Shown: piece after piece, positions 53,469-61,233 of the stretch | Numbering within the stretch: position 1 is the first letter of the stretch | Layout: each line of letters starts with the position of its first letter | Assembly (NCBI GenBank): GCA_964420145.1 | Contig: CAYQRB010000002.1 | Location: forward strand, 4,255-68,254 | Source of the DNA: JAJTYI01 sp964420145 | Lineage (GTDB): Bacteria > Patescibacteriota > Dojkabacteria > B142 > OLB20 | Direction: 5' to 3' | Length of the DNA stretch: 64,000 nucleotides | The notes under the pieces: generated by a model | The model's database searches: none | Seen by the model: the letters and a program-made list of their open reading frames with translations, nothing else | Told to the model about the DNA's origin: nothing | Position numbers and translations under genes: made by a program

Positions 53469-54914
53469 TTACAATTGATGATATTTAATTGCGTTTAATG
53501 CTTCAATAATCCAGGGTGATATCTCTCCAGAATTATCTATGGCACTCTGGTTTAGTTGGATTCTTGTAATCTCTTCACCCTTTTTTACAATTCTTCCTGC
53601 TATAGGAGTTAAAACTAATATTCCTTGCTTATCCATAAAATCAATACTTACAGCATATTTTTGAAACAAAAGAGATTTATCCCGATCCTCATCAAGGAAG
53701 ATTGTTGTGGATTCTACTTCGTCCGTGTAGCGATTGATTGCCGCATTATCTCCTTGAAGTCTGTAGACACCCATATTAACTTGATGATTTATCACAATAT
53801 CATTTTCTGCTCGTATAAACACCTGTGAATAGTTATCTGGTTCTATATTTCTATTATTATATTCAGCAGGTTTGTGATAAATATCCAAATTAAAAAACTC
53901 CAGCAAATGCAATGCAGAAAGTGGAATCTCGCCTTTTAATAACTGTATCTTTGTATACATAGGTACTGATGCTGTTTGTCTTGCATTTATCTCAATAATA
54001 ACGCAGTCTCCATTTTCTCTTACAATAAAATCAACTCCAAACATCCCTTTGAAGCCTTTCTTATACATAAGATTTCCGATAATCTCAATTTTTTTCAATA
54101 TATTTTCATAGCTACTGATATTAGCTCTAATAGACCAATCATTGCCAATTGTTGCTCCTTTGGTGGCTCCAAGACCTTTGTCGCCAGTCAGCTGGAGACT
54201 GAGACCACCGACAAAAATACCGGCTTTAGTAGCACAAGCATTTATGGTATAGATTTTACCCTCCACAAAGCTCGCAAACTTTACTGTTTTTTGTGAATTT
54301 TCTACTTGGAGTTTATCAAACTCTTCTTCGGTTTCTATAATATGCGTACCTGAGCCAGTATGTCCCCTAGCAAATTGAACAACAAACTTTTCTCCTAGTT
54401 TTTGTACCACTTGTAGAAAAGTTACCTGGTCAAACCGACTAATCAAGCTGTGGGGAAATGGTACATATTGTGCAAATTCTTGATACTGTGTCAGCTTCTC
54501 CTCAAACAAACGACTAGTGGAGACATCATTGTTTATAGTATTTAACTTTTGAGATTGTATGTTTTTCACAAACGCTGATGATACTTTGAATGTTTGAGCA
54601 AAATTGGTTTCTTTTTTATATTTTCCTAAATAATCAAGTACGGATTGTTCTTTTAGGAGAACTCTAGCTCCCCCTGAAAATGTATTGATTGAACCATTTT
54701 CATCTTCAAGACAGAAATAATGTACTCCTGTATCATCAAAATGTTTGAGGTACTGAGTTTTTAGAATATGAACAATGTGATAGTTGGGCAAAACACCACA
54801 TAAACCCATTGCTCTTTCTGGGTCTCGTACAAAATAATATAAGTTTTTTTCGGTTAGAAACTCTTTTAATAAATCGATGGTATTTTGTAGTTCACTTCCC
54901 ATTTTTATATACAT
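53469..54914 (-). CDS. ATP-grasp ligase
   Basis: 481 residues with a central ATP-grasp fold. FVVQFARGHTGSGTHIIE is the ATP-lid loop, KFASFVEGKIYTINAC a core strand, and FGVDFIVRENGDCVIIEINARQ the metal-binding end with the Glu and Asn that bind Mg-ATP. The flanking 150 N-terminal and 130 C-terminal residues are not recognised. The closest overall style is carboxylate-amine ligases of the carbamoyl-phosphate-synthase/biotin-carboxylase branch. It likely activates a carboxylate as acyl phosphate and adds an amine. Its ATG at 54914 lies 23 bases inside the methyltransferase gene; an ATG at 54902 is an alternative start. Confidence 0.82.
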   Translation of the reverse strand: MYIKMGSELQNTIDLLKEFLTEKNLYYFVRDPERAMGLCGVLPNYHIVHILKTQYLKHFDDTGVHYFCLEDENGSINTFSGGARVLLKEQSVLDYLGKYKKETNFAQTFKVSSAFVKNIQSQKLNTINNDVSTSRLFEEKLTQYQEFAQYVPFPHSLISRFDQVTFLQVVQKLGEKFVVQFARGHTGSGTHIIETEEEFDKLQVENSQKTVKFASFVEGKIYTINACATKAGIFVGGLSLQLTGDKGLGATKGATIGNDWSIRANISSYENILKKIEIIGNLMYKKGFKGMFGVDFIVRENGDCVIIEINARQTASVPMYTKIQLLKGEIPLSALHLLEFFNLDIYHKPAEYNNRNIEPDNYSQVFIRAENDIVINHQVNMGVYRLQGDNAAINRYTDEVESTTIFLDEDRDKSLLFQKYAVSIDFMDKQGILVLTPIAGRIVKKGEEITRIQLNQSAIDNSGEISPWIIEALNAIKYHQL

Positions 54915-55407
54915 ATATTTTATTGTTCTCAGATTTTAATGGCTTTCTATCTTTAAATTGAAAAGTGTTAGTTATTATAATTGTATTTTCTGGCATTTCT
55001 TTCGCAATTTTATGTGAAAGTTGATTCATAACTTTTGGATAAAGATATAGGAATACCCCATCATATCCTTTATAACTAATTTTTAAAAAATCATTTCTAA
55101 TTATATGAAGTTGTTTGTATCCACCCAGAAGTTTTTTAAGATATATTATAAAGACTAAGATAGGGTTAAACTCAACTGCTGTTACTTCATAACCAGCCTT
55201 TGCTAAAGCTATTGCGATCCTTCCATCTCCAGCTCCAAGCTCTAGGATGTGTTGTACTTTATACTTTTCTAATACATCCAACATAGTTTGCATACTTTTC
55301 TTAGAGGTTGGATAATACGGTGCGCTTATTTTAAAGGCTTTAAACCAATAAAAAAAATAGAGGGTATAAATAATAGTAATAAACAGTAGAAAAAGAAGTT
55401 CTATCAT
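54892..55407 (-). CDS. Membrane-anchored class I methyltransferase
   Basis: 171 residues. One N-terminal hydrophobic span (about residues 2-20) precedes a small Rossmann methyltransferase: HILELGAGDGRIAIALAKAG is the S-adenosylmethionine loop, VTAVEFNP the acidic strand-2 end, and FLYLYPKVMNQLSHKI a later helix. The catalytic motif is not of the DPPY type, so the substrate is likely not DNA. The start overlaps the PLP enzyme stop as ATGA (55404-55407), giving strict translational coupling. Confidence 0.78.
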   Translation of the reverse strand: MIELLFLLFITIIYTLYFFYWFKAFKISAPYYPTSKKSMQTMLDVLEKYKVQHILELGAGDGRIAIALAKAGYEVTAVEFNPILVFIIYLKKLLGGYKQLHIIRNDFLKISYKGYDGVFLYLYPKVMNQLSHKIAKEMPENTIIITNTFQFKDRKPLKSENNKIYVYKNGK

Positions 55408-56318
55408 AATCCACTAAATAATAAGATTGGATTTGTAAAACTATACCCTGCTTGTAAAGCTTTTTGAAGTCCTGAATAAGCAAGTATGGAGTTATAACTA
55501 TACTCTCCGATATCATAAGAGCTTATTTTAGATTTTGCTTCTATCAGTTCAGTGTCAGAAATTACCCATCCAGAACCGTGGCTTTGATTTATAACCTCTA
55601 CTATCTTTCTTTTTCTATGTGCTACTTTATCAGTAATTGCATCTGCCAAACTAGAGTTTAAGGATTGAAAACTGGAATCAAAAACCTTTGCTATTGAGTA
55701 AACTTTTTCAGTCTGGCAAATATGTATTTGTACTGGTATGTTTAACTCTGAAAAACCTGAGGCTATGCCCAGTGCACTTGTTCCACTACTAGTGGGGATA
55801 AAGATTGCATCAGTATGTTGACTACTTTTGATAATTTCATATGCGATACTTTTGTATCCTTGTGGTGCGTATTCATCAGTAGAACCTCTCAAACTAGTAA
55901 AATCGGGATTATTGCTTAAAAACTTTATAAGATCTGATCTAGGTTTAGGGCTTTTTGATAATGTGATATTTTGAGTTCCTTTTATAATGTCGTTTATACG
56001 ATTTAGTTTTTCTTGGTGAATAGAGTCACTTACAAAAACACATAGCTTTAGTTTGTATAGTTTGGCAATAAAGGATGCAGAGATTGCAGCATTACCTGAA
56101 GACGAAATTGCAAATTTTGTTTTACCATCTTGTAGATGCCTCGCAATTTGGTAAGATAACCCCCTATCTTTAAATGATCCAGTTGGGTTACGAGTTTCGT
56201 CTTTGATAATCGCAGTATAATTATCATTAGAAATTGTGTGAGTAGGTGTATTTCCCTGTCCAAAGTTGATCTGGTATTCCTTTCTAATCTCAGGATAGTT
56301 ATGCCAAAATGTGTTCAT
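55404..56318 (-). CDS. PLP-dependent enzyme, threonine synthase-like (fold type II)
   Basis: 304 residues. The PLP lysine lies in RNPTGSFKDRG and the phosphate-binding loop of the substrate side is AISSSGNAAIS. A second glycine-rich loop is PTSSGTSALG. This resembles threonine synthase and related beta-replacement enzymes, which make Thr, Cys, diaminopropionate or similar amino acids. It is shorter than authentic threonine synthase (about 350-450), so the specific reaction cannot be named. It is the first gene of the minus-strand operon and diverges from the LysW-like gene across 87 bases that contain TATAAT boxes on both strands. Confidence 0.82.
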   Translation of the reverse strand: MNTFWHNYPEIRKEYQINFGQGNTPTHTISNDNYTAIIKDETRNPTGSFKDRGLSYQIARHLQDGKTKFAISSSGNAAISASFIAKLYKLKLCVFVSDSIHQEKLNRINDIIKGTQNITLSKSPKPRSDLIKFLSNNPDFTSLRGSTDEYAPQGYKSIAYEIIKSSQHTDAIFIPTSSGTSALGIASGFSELNIPVQIHICQTEKVYSIAKVFDSSFQSLNSSLADAITDKVAHRKRKIVEVINQSHGSGWVISDTELIEAKSKISSYDIGEYSYNSILAYSGLQKALQAGYSFTNPILLFSGL

Positions 56319-56405
56319 AAGAAATTTTGTTACAAGGTAGTATAATTATCGTTAGATTATCTACTATAATAGAGTAGATTAATTTTAATTATTAGACAAT
56401 TATTT

Positions 56406-56594
56406 ATGGATTTAAATATTATAACTCAAGGTCAATCATATACATGTGCGGAGTGTAAAAACAACTCTAAACTTGATGAAAATCTATCGGTTGGTGATGT
56501 TGTAGAGTGTGAGTTTTGTGGAATTGAATATGAAATTGCTTCTAGTGATGGCAATGGAAATTTTACCTTAACACTATTAGAAGAAGAAAAGTAA
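56406..56594 (+). CDS. LysW-like zinc-ribbon (amino-group carrier-like) protein
   Basis: 62 residues. YTCAECKNNSKLDENLSVGDVVECEFCG gives two C-x2-C pairs of a zinc ribbon (split here: TCAEC and CEFCG), followed by IEYEIAS and an acidic end. The overall plan matches LysW/AmCP, the carrier protein whose C-terminal glutamate holds aminoadipate or glutamate during lysine and arginine synthesis. The family C-terminal motif EDWGE is not kept; this one ends LLEEEK. It could be a carrier with a different end, a variant needing processing of the final Lys, or just a zinc ribbon. It diverges from the ATP-grasp operon. Confidence 0.65.
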   Translation: MDLNIITQGQSYTCAECKNNSKLDENLSVGDVVECEFCGIEYEIASSDGNGNFTLTLLEEEK

Positions 56595-56614
56595 AGTAAA
56601 TGTTGTTTTTAAAT

Positions 56615-56642
56615 AAAAGAGTCCATTATCTTGGGCTTTTTT
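56615..56642 (+). terminator. Probable rho-independent terminator after the LysW-like gene
   Basis: AAGAGTCC and GGGCTTTT can pair (eight pairs including two G-T wobbles) around an 8-base loop and run into a stretch of T. It separates the LysW-like gene from tRNA-Thr. Confidence 0.45.
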
Positions 56643-56644
56643 AT

Positions 56645-56674
56645 TTGCTATTACACAAGAACTTTTTGTATCAT
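56645..56674 (+). promoter_or_regulatory. Possible promoter of tRNA-Thr
   Basis: TTGCTA (56645-56650) and TATCAT (56669-56674) are 18 bases apart. The -35 hexamer is identical to the one proposed for rpsT, and the tRNA begins 26 bases downstream. Confidence 0.35.
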
Positions 56675-56700
56675 ATATGTAACATCCCCAGAAGTTTCCT

Positions 56701-56772
56701 GCTAGGGTAGCTCAATGGTAGAGCAATGGTATCGTAAACCATAGGTTGAGAGTTCGAGTCTCTCCTCTAGCT
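56701..56772 (+). tRNA. tRNA-Thr (anticodon CGT)
   Basis: Acceptor GCTAGGG/CTCTAGC with one G-T pair, D-stem GCTC/GAGC, anticodon stem ATGGT/ACCAT around loop ATCGTAA, T-stem GAGAG/CTCTC with loop TTCGAGT. Unlike the other five tRNAs in the window, CCA is not encoded (the bases after T73 are GTC). Confidence 0.94.
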
Positions 56773-56803
56773 GTCTTAAGTTATAATTTTAACAATTTGT
56801 AAG

Positions 56804-57850
56804 ATGTTTAATCCTCAATTCACAATAAATAATAAAGTGCTTACCAATATAGTGAAAATCGAAAAACTCTTGGTAAGTATAGAATTACTAGAAATTTCTA
56901 CAACACAAAGCTTAAAGTTAAAGGCAAATACAAAAGTATTAAACATTTTTCATTTTGCTCATATGATTTCTTATAATCTTTCTCTCAATGACGCAGAGAA
57001 AATCAGTGAAGGAAAACTCTACAATCAGGAAAATATAAATAATATTCTTCTTAATAATTTACGCAATTCTCATGAGTTTATAAGGTCTAGTCTCCAAGAT
57101 GAGTATATTGATATTGACTCCAGTATTCTTTTACATATTAACAAAATCCTTTTATCTAACTGGAAGGAAGTTTGGGATGTCAAATTTAGAAACCCACAAC
57201 TTATAGAAGATACGCAATGGAACGATTGGGTAAAGCTTACCGACAGGACTATTGAACCATTAACACTTCAAGATGAACTAAAATCAGCATTTGATTGGTA
57301 TAAGATTTCAGCACAAAGGGTTTATGTTTTGATTAGAGTTTCTGCTCTCATATTTAGACTGATCCAGCTCGCACCTTTTTCTTATTTAAATAAATTCACA
57401 ATTATCTCTGCTGTTGATTTCCTTTTCAAAAAATATGGATATTCAAGTAATGACTACTTATCTGTTTTCCGCTTATTTGATACTCATAACTCAAACTTTA
57501 TGGCTATAATCGAAAAAATCAATATAGAAAACCAAAATGATATTACTGTTTGGATTGAGTCTTTTACCGACGCACTGCATAGTGAGCTTCTATCACTTAT
57601 GGAAGATGTAAAATCAATTGCTTTGGACGGTACTTCTTCGAAAAAAACTTTTCTTGACTTAAATAAACGACAACTAAAAATATTGAAATACTTACAAACA
57701 ATCCCTACCGTTAAACGGGAAGATTATGTACAAGTTATGGATGTGTCGACTATGACAGCCTTTAGGGATTTAAATGACCTGGTGACAAAAAAGCTCTTAA
57801 AAGTTGATGGTAGAGGAAGATCCACCAAGTATATGCTTATAAATCGTTAA
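56804..57850 (+). CDS. Degenerate Fic-like protein with C-terminal winged helix
   Basis: 348 residues. The middle part has the helical layout of Fic proteins. VSALIFRLIQLAPFSYLNKF sits where Fic enzymes have the active-site HPFxxGNGR loop, so the catalytic His and the Gly-Asn-Gly are gone and only Pro-Phe remains. The C-terminal 80 residues look like a winged helix: LNKRQLKILKYLQTIPTVKR, then MDVSTMTAFRDLNDLVTKKL and a VDGRGRSTKYML wing. It probably lost AMP transferase activity and acts as a DNA-binding regulator. Assignment to the Fic fold is inferred from the residue pattern only. Confidence 0.55.
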   Translation: MFNPQFTINNKVLTNIVKIEKLLVSIELLEISTTQSLKLKANTKVLNIFHFAHMISYNLSLNDAEKISEGKLYNQENINNILLNNLRNSHEFIRSSLQDEYIDIDSSILLHINKILLSNWKEVWDVKFRNPQLIEDTQWNDWVKLTDRTIEPLTLQDELKSAFDWYKISAQRVYVLIRVSALIFRLIQLAPFSYLNKFTIISAVDFLFKKYGYSSNDYLSVFRLFDTHNSNFMAIIEKINIENQNDITVWIESFTDALHSELLSLMEDVKSIALDGTSSKKTFLDLNKRQLKILKYLQTIPTVKREDYVQVMDVSTMTAFRDLNDLVTKKLLKVDGRGRSTKYMLINR

Positions 57851-57863
57851 CACTTTATATTTT

Positions 57864-59405
57864 CTAATTAAGAATTTTGCGTAAATTCTCAAGGCTTTTT
57901 TTGTTTTTTATAACAGTACGAAGTTCCTCATCAGTTGCTTTTTTAACTCCTTCGATATTACCAAAAGCCTGTAAGAGACGCTTTTTAGAAACACTCCCAA
58001 TACCTGGAATATCATCTAGAATTGAAGATGTTTGTCCATAGGAGCGGAGTTTCCGATGATAATTGATAGCAAACCGATGAGATTCATCTCTGATCCTTTG
58101 TATTAAAAATAAGCCTTCAGAACCATATTGTAGTTTTTTCTGTGAAAAACCCAGCTCACCTTGATTATCTTTTATTGTAAAAATATCTTCATTTCTTTTT
58201 GCCAAACCGATGATTGCAATATCTATGTCTAAATTTAGTAAAACCCTATAGGCGGATCCAAGTTGACCTTTTCCACCATCTACAATAATGAGATCTGGTC
58301 TTACACTAAAACTAATATCATCTCTTTTATCTTTATGCAAAAATCTTCGTGCTAGAACTTCACTCATCATTGCAAAATCATCGGGGGTATCTTTTGTTTT
58401 AATCTTGAACTTGCGATATAAGTTGTTTTGAGGGATTCCATCTACAAACACAACCATTGAAGCGACTGCATTTGTCCCTTGTATATTAGAAATATCAAAA
58501 CACTCGATTTTAAAATCTTTTTTTAATTTCAAACCAAACTGTGGTAGTTTTGCAATTATTTGAGTTAATGCACGCTTAGATCTTTCTGTCTTCTGTTCTA
58601 AAAAAGAAGTTTCATCAGTTTCAACCGATTCCACCGTAACTCGTTGTTTAATATATTCAATATCTTTAATTTTATTTCTTATCCTTCCTGCATTTTCATA
58701 ATCAAGGTTTTTAGAATATTCTTCCATTTCAGCTCTTAGATTCACCATTATTTGTTGGTGGTCTTTTGTGAAAAAATCAATAATTCCTTTAATATTTTTA
58801 TAATAATTTTTTTTCGAGATGTAACCAGCACAGGGACCAGGACAGAGTCCAAGTTGGTAATACAGACATGGTTGTGGGTCGGATGACACTGTTTTTAGTT
58901 TTCCTGTCTTTGGGTCTTTTATTTCTTTGATGATGCGGTTACATGTCCTATATGGATATACTTTACGAAGCCTGGATAGTATATTTTTAACAGGCATAGT
59001 GTAATGATAAGGGCCAAGATAGATTGCGTTTTTCTTTTTTTTATTTCGAACTACTAGAGGACTTGGAAAGTCTTCACTTTTGTCTATCATTATCCATATA
59101 TAGTTTTTGTCATCTTTTAAATCACGATTATATTTAGGTCTATATTTTTTAATAAGGTTGGTTTCTAAGATAAAAGCTTCTAGCTCAGAATCGGTAACAA
59201 TATGCTCTATTTGAAAAATATTCTCTACTAGTATGCGTAGATGAGGATCTCTTTGTTTTTTTATAAAATAGCTACTCACTCGTTTGTGTAGATTTTTAGC
59301 TTTTCCAACATAGATAACTTTACCTTTCTGGTCTTTGTATAGATAACAGCCAGGACTAACCGGGAGGTTTTGTAAAACTTTGGAAACAACTAGTGGTTCA
59401 ATCAC
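57864..59405 (-). CDS. uvrC: UvrABC system protein C
   Basis: Makes the dual incisions in nucleotide excision repair. The N-terminal GIY-YIG nuclease has GCYLYKDQKGKVIYVGKAKNL. The UVR motif region is EYSKNLDYENAGRIRNKI. The C-terminal RNase H-like nuclease has IECFDISNIQGT and DLIIVDGGKGQL, then RDESHRFAI. Tandem helix-hairpin-helix motifs are at the end (LDDIPGIGSVSKKRLLQAF). At 513 residues it is slightly shorter than E. coli UvrC and has no lesion. The start is GTG at 59405, overlapping the previous stop as GTGA. Ends TAG with TAA three codons on. Confidence 0.94.
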   Translation of the reverse strand: MIEPLVVSKVLQNLPVSPGCYLYKDQKGKVIYVGKAKNLHKRVSSYFIKKQRDPHLRILVENIFQIEHIVTDSELEAFILETNLIKKYRPKYNRDLKDDKNYIWIMIDKSEDFPSPLVVRNKKKKNAIYLGPYHYTMPVKNILSRLRKVYPYRTCNRIIKEIKDPKTGKLKTVSSDPQPCLYYQLGLCPGPCAGYISKKNYYKNIKGIIDFFTKDHQQIMVNLRAEMEEYSKNLDYENAGRIRNKIKDIEYIKQRVTVESVETDETSFLEQKTERSKRALTQIIAKLPQFGLKLKKDFKIECFDISNIQGTNAVASMVVFVDGIPQNNLYRKFKIKTKDTPDDFAMMSEVLARRFLHKDKRDDISFSVRPDLIIVDGGKGQLGSAYRVLLNLDIDIAIIGLAKRNEDIFTIKDNQGELGFSQKKLQYGSEGLFLIQRIRDESHRFAINYHRKLRSYGQTSSILDDIPGIGSVSKKRLLQAFGNIEGVKKATDEELRTVIKNKKSLENLRKILN

Positions 59406-59611
59406 TTTGAGACTTCTTCAATAAGTGCTCTTCTAAAAATATCAAGTTTTTTATCGTGAACAAAAATCCTACCACATTGACACTCTTTAATCTCAGTTCC
59501 GTCTATCTTTTTATCAATTATTTTTGCTTTTCCCAAACTTTGAGTACAACCAGGACACATCTTTTTTTGTATTAAGATAGTTTGTAAAGGGGTTATCAGT
59601 TTTTTTATCAT
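59402..59611 (-). CDS. Small zinc-binding protein upstream of uvrC
   Basis: 69 residues with two cysteine pairs, MCPGCTQS and KECQCGRIF (C-x2-C and C-x-C), and a helical C terminus. This looks like a zinc ribbon. I know no named family. It is translationally coupled to uvrC (GTGA overlap at 59402-59405), so it may be functionally tied to repair, or just share the operon. Confidence 0.65.
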   Translation of the reverse strand: MIKKLITPLQTILIQKKMCPGCTQSLGKAKIIDKKIDGTEIKECQCGRIFVHDKKLDIFRRALIEEVSK

Positions 59612-59668
59612 AGCTGTAAGGAAATAAATCTGATACCATTATACTTATAAAGGTCAAAAACACCAATT

Positions 59669-60769
59669 ATGAACATAGAGTTAATCATAACAGTTATTAT
59701 TCTGGCGGTCTTGCTTTCTTTTCTGCTGGCTTTCCCAATTATTAGTTTCTTGTATAAATTTAAAATTGTGCGAAATTTAGATGTTGATTTTTCTGTTTTA
59801 ATAGAATCTCGAAAACACAAAGTAGGAACCCCAATTATGGGAGGGTTAATAGTGATACTAACTGTTATAATTTTAAACTTGATCTTAAATTTTAATAAAT
59901 TAACAGCTGTCCCCATACTACTTTTTGTTACCCTGGCTATTATTGGGGGATTTGATGATATATTAAATTTGTTTGGACAGAAACGAAAGGTTCGAACCCT
60001 TAGTAGAACAATGAAGCTAATACAGGTACATAAACAATCCCTAACCAGGGTTAAGCTTGTTTTTGCACTACCGTGGATAGTATTCCAACGAGTTATGCAT
60101 ATATTTGAATCTAATCCGGGAAAGGGATTGTTTGCACATGAACGAATCTTTTTTCAAATCTCTACTGCACTAATTTTCATATTGTGGTTTGTACGAGTAG
60201 TTCCCGAGCCAGATACTATTCAGTTCCCTCTTTTAGGGGTTATTTCAATAGGGATATTAATAATACCGTTACTACTTATAATCTTTCTAGGTCTTATTAA
60301 TGCAGTGAATTTCTCTGACGGATTGGATGGTCTTTCTGCTGGAATGTTGTTAAATGCTTATATAGGCTTTTTAGCTATAGCTTATTTTGAAAACAACACT
60401 AGTATTGCCATATTAGTAGCTACTGTTATTGGTGGTCTAATCACATATCTTTATTTCAATATTCCTCCTGCGAGGGTGCAGATGGGAGATATAGGAACAT
60501 ATTCTTTAGGTGGTCTATTGGCAATAGTTGGGATCATTTTAGGTAAGCCATTACTGATATTTATAATTTGTTTTCCTTTTGTGGTAGAGGTATCAAGTAC
60601 CCTACTACAAGGGATTGTAAGAAGACTGTTTGGAAGAAGATTATTTAAAATGGCCCCACTACATCATCATTTTGAAATGATGGGTTGGTCTGAAGAAAAA
60701 GTTGTTATGCGATTTTGGCTTTTCTCTAGTATTTGTACCTTGTTTGGAATTTGGGTGTATTTTTGGTAA
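59669..60769 (+). CDS. mraY: Phospho-N-acetylmuramoyl-pentapeptide transferase
   Basis: Makes lipid I by moving phospho-MurNAc-pentapeptide onto undecaprenyl phosphate. About ten membrane spans. ESRKHKVGTPIMGGLIVI is the opening motif. GGFDDILNLFGQ carries the catalytic Asp pair and NAVNFSDGLDGLSAG the Mg-binding region. APLHHHFEMMGWSEEKV is the conserved HHH loop. At 366 residues the length is standard. An insertion around residues 110-160, with a predicted amphipathic segment, is longer than usual. It is followed by tRNA-Phe and tRNA-Val on the same strand. Confidence 0.95.
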   Translation: MNIELIITVIILAVLLSFLLAFPIISFLYKFKIVRNLDVDFSVLIESRKHKVGTPIMGGLIVILTVIILNLILNFNKLTAVPILLFVTLAIIGGFDDILNLFGQKRKVRTLSRTMKLIQVHKQSLTRVKLVFALPWIVFQRVMHIFESNPGKGLFAHERIFFQISTALIFILWFVRVVPEPDTIQFPLLGVISIGILIIPLLLIIFLGLINAVNFSDGLDGLSAGMLLNAYIGFLAIAYFENNTSIAILVATVIGGLITYLYFNIPPARVQMGDIGTYSLGGLLAIVGIILGKPLLIFIICFPFVVEVSSTLLQGIVRRLFGRRLFKMAPLHHHFEMMGWSEEKVVMRFWLFSSICTLFGIWVYFW

Positions 60770-60825
60770 ACCTTTGTTATAATAACGCATTCCATACACG
60801 ATGGATATTTTGTTCTTTGTAAAAT

Positions 60826-60901
60826 GCCGAGGTAGCTCAGTTGGTAGAGCACCCGCCTGAAGAGCGGGGTGTCGACAGTTCAAGTCTGTCCCTCGGCACC
60901 A
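60826..60901 (+). tRNA. tRNA-Phe (anticodon GAA)
   Basis: Perfect cloverleaf: acceptor GCCGAGG/CCTCGGC, D-stem GCTC/GAGC, anticodon stem CCCGC/GCGGG around loop CTGAAGA, T-stem GACAG/CTGTC. A73 and CCA are encoded. A TATAAT (60778-60783) lies upstream but has no clear -35. Confidence 0.97.
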
Positions 60902-60940
60902 GATTATATTTAAAGTTTCGATTACCAGAGAAGTTTATTA

Positions 60941-61017
60941 GGGTGCTTAGCTCAGCTGGTTAGAGCGACTCGTTTACACCGAGTAGGTCGGGGGTTCGAC
61001 TCCCTCAGCACCCACCA
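60941..61017 (+). tRNA. tRNA-Val (anticodon TAC)
   Basis: Acceptor GGGTGCT/AGCACCC, D-stem GCTC/GAGC, anticodon stem ACTCG/CGAGT around loop TTTACAC, T-stem GGGGG/CCCTC. A73 and CCA are encoded. It lies 39 bases after tRNA-Phe and is the last chromosomal-type gene before the restriction-modification system. Confidence 0.97.
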
Positions 61018-61116
61018 TTATAGAAATTAAAACAAAATTCTCAACTTTCCTGTTTTTACACCCGCTGATTTTCTAATTTCTTAAAGGTAACAACCTGTTT
61101 TATTTGTTTGTTTTTG

Positions 61117-61183
61117 GGGTCGGAAGCGACCCAACTCCGAAGTGTGATACCCCACCACACACTTCGGGTGTTGCCTTCGGCAA
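61117..61183. repeat. Three consecutive hairpins between tRNA-Val and the restriction-modification genes
   Basis: Hairpin 1: GGGTCG (61117-61122) with CGACCC (61127-61132), loop GAAG. Hairpin 2: CCGAAGTGTG (61137-61146) with its exact complement CACACTTCGG (61158-61167), 11-base loop. Hairpin 3: TTGCC (61171-61175) with GGCAA (61179-61183), loop TTC. The block is much richer in G+C than its surroundings and no open frame covers it. The first two hairpins could terminate the tRNA transcript, or the block could mark the edge of an inserted element. Confidence 0.6.
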
Positions 61184-61233
61184 AAACTCTACCTAATTTA
61201 CACAAAATATAAAAGTTATGCTACTATTTAAAT

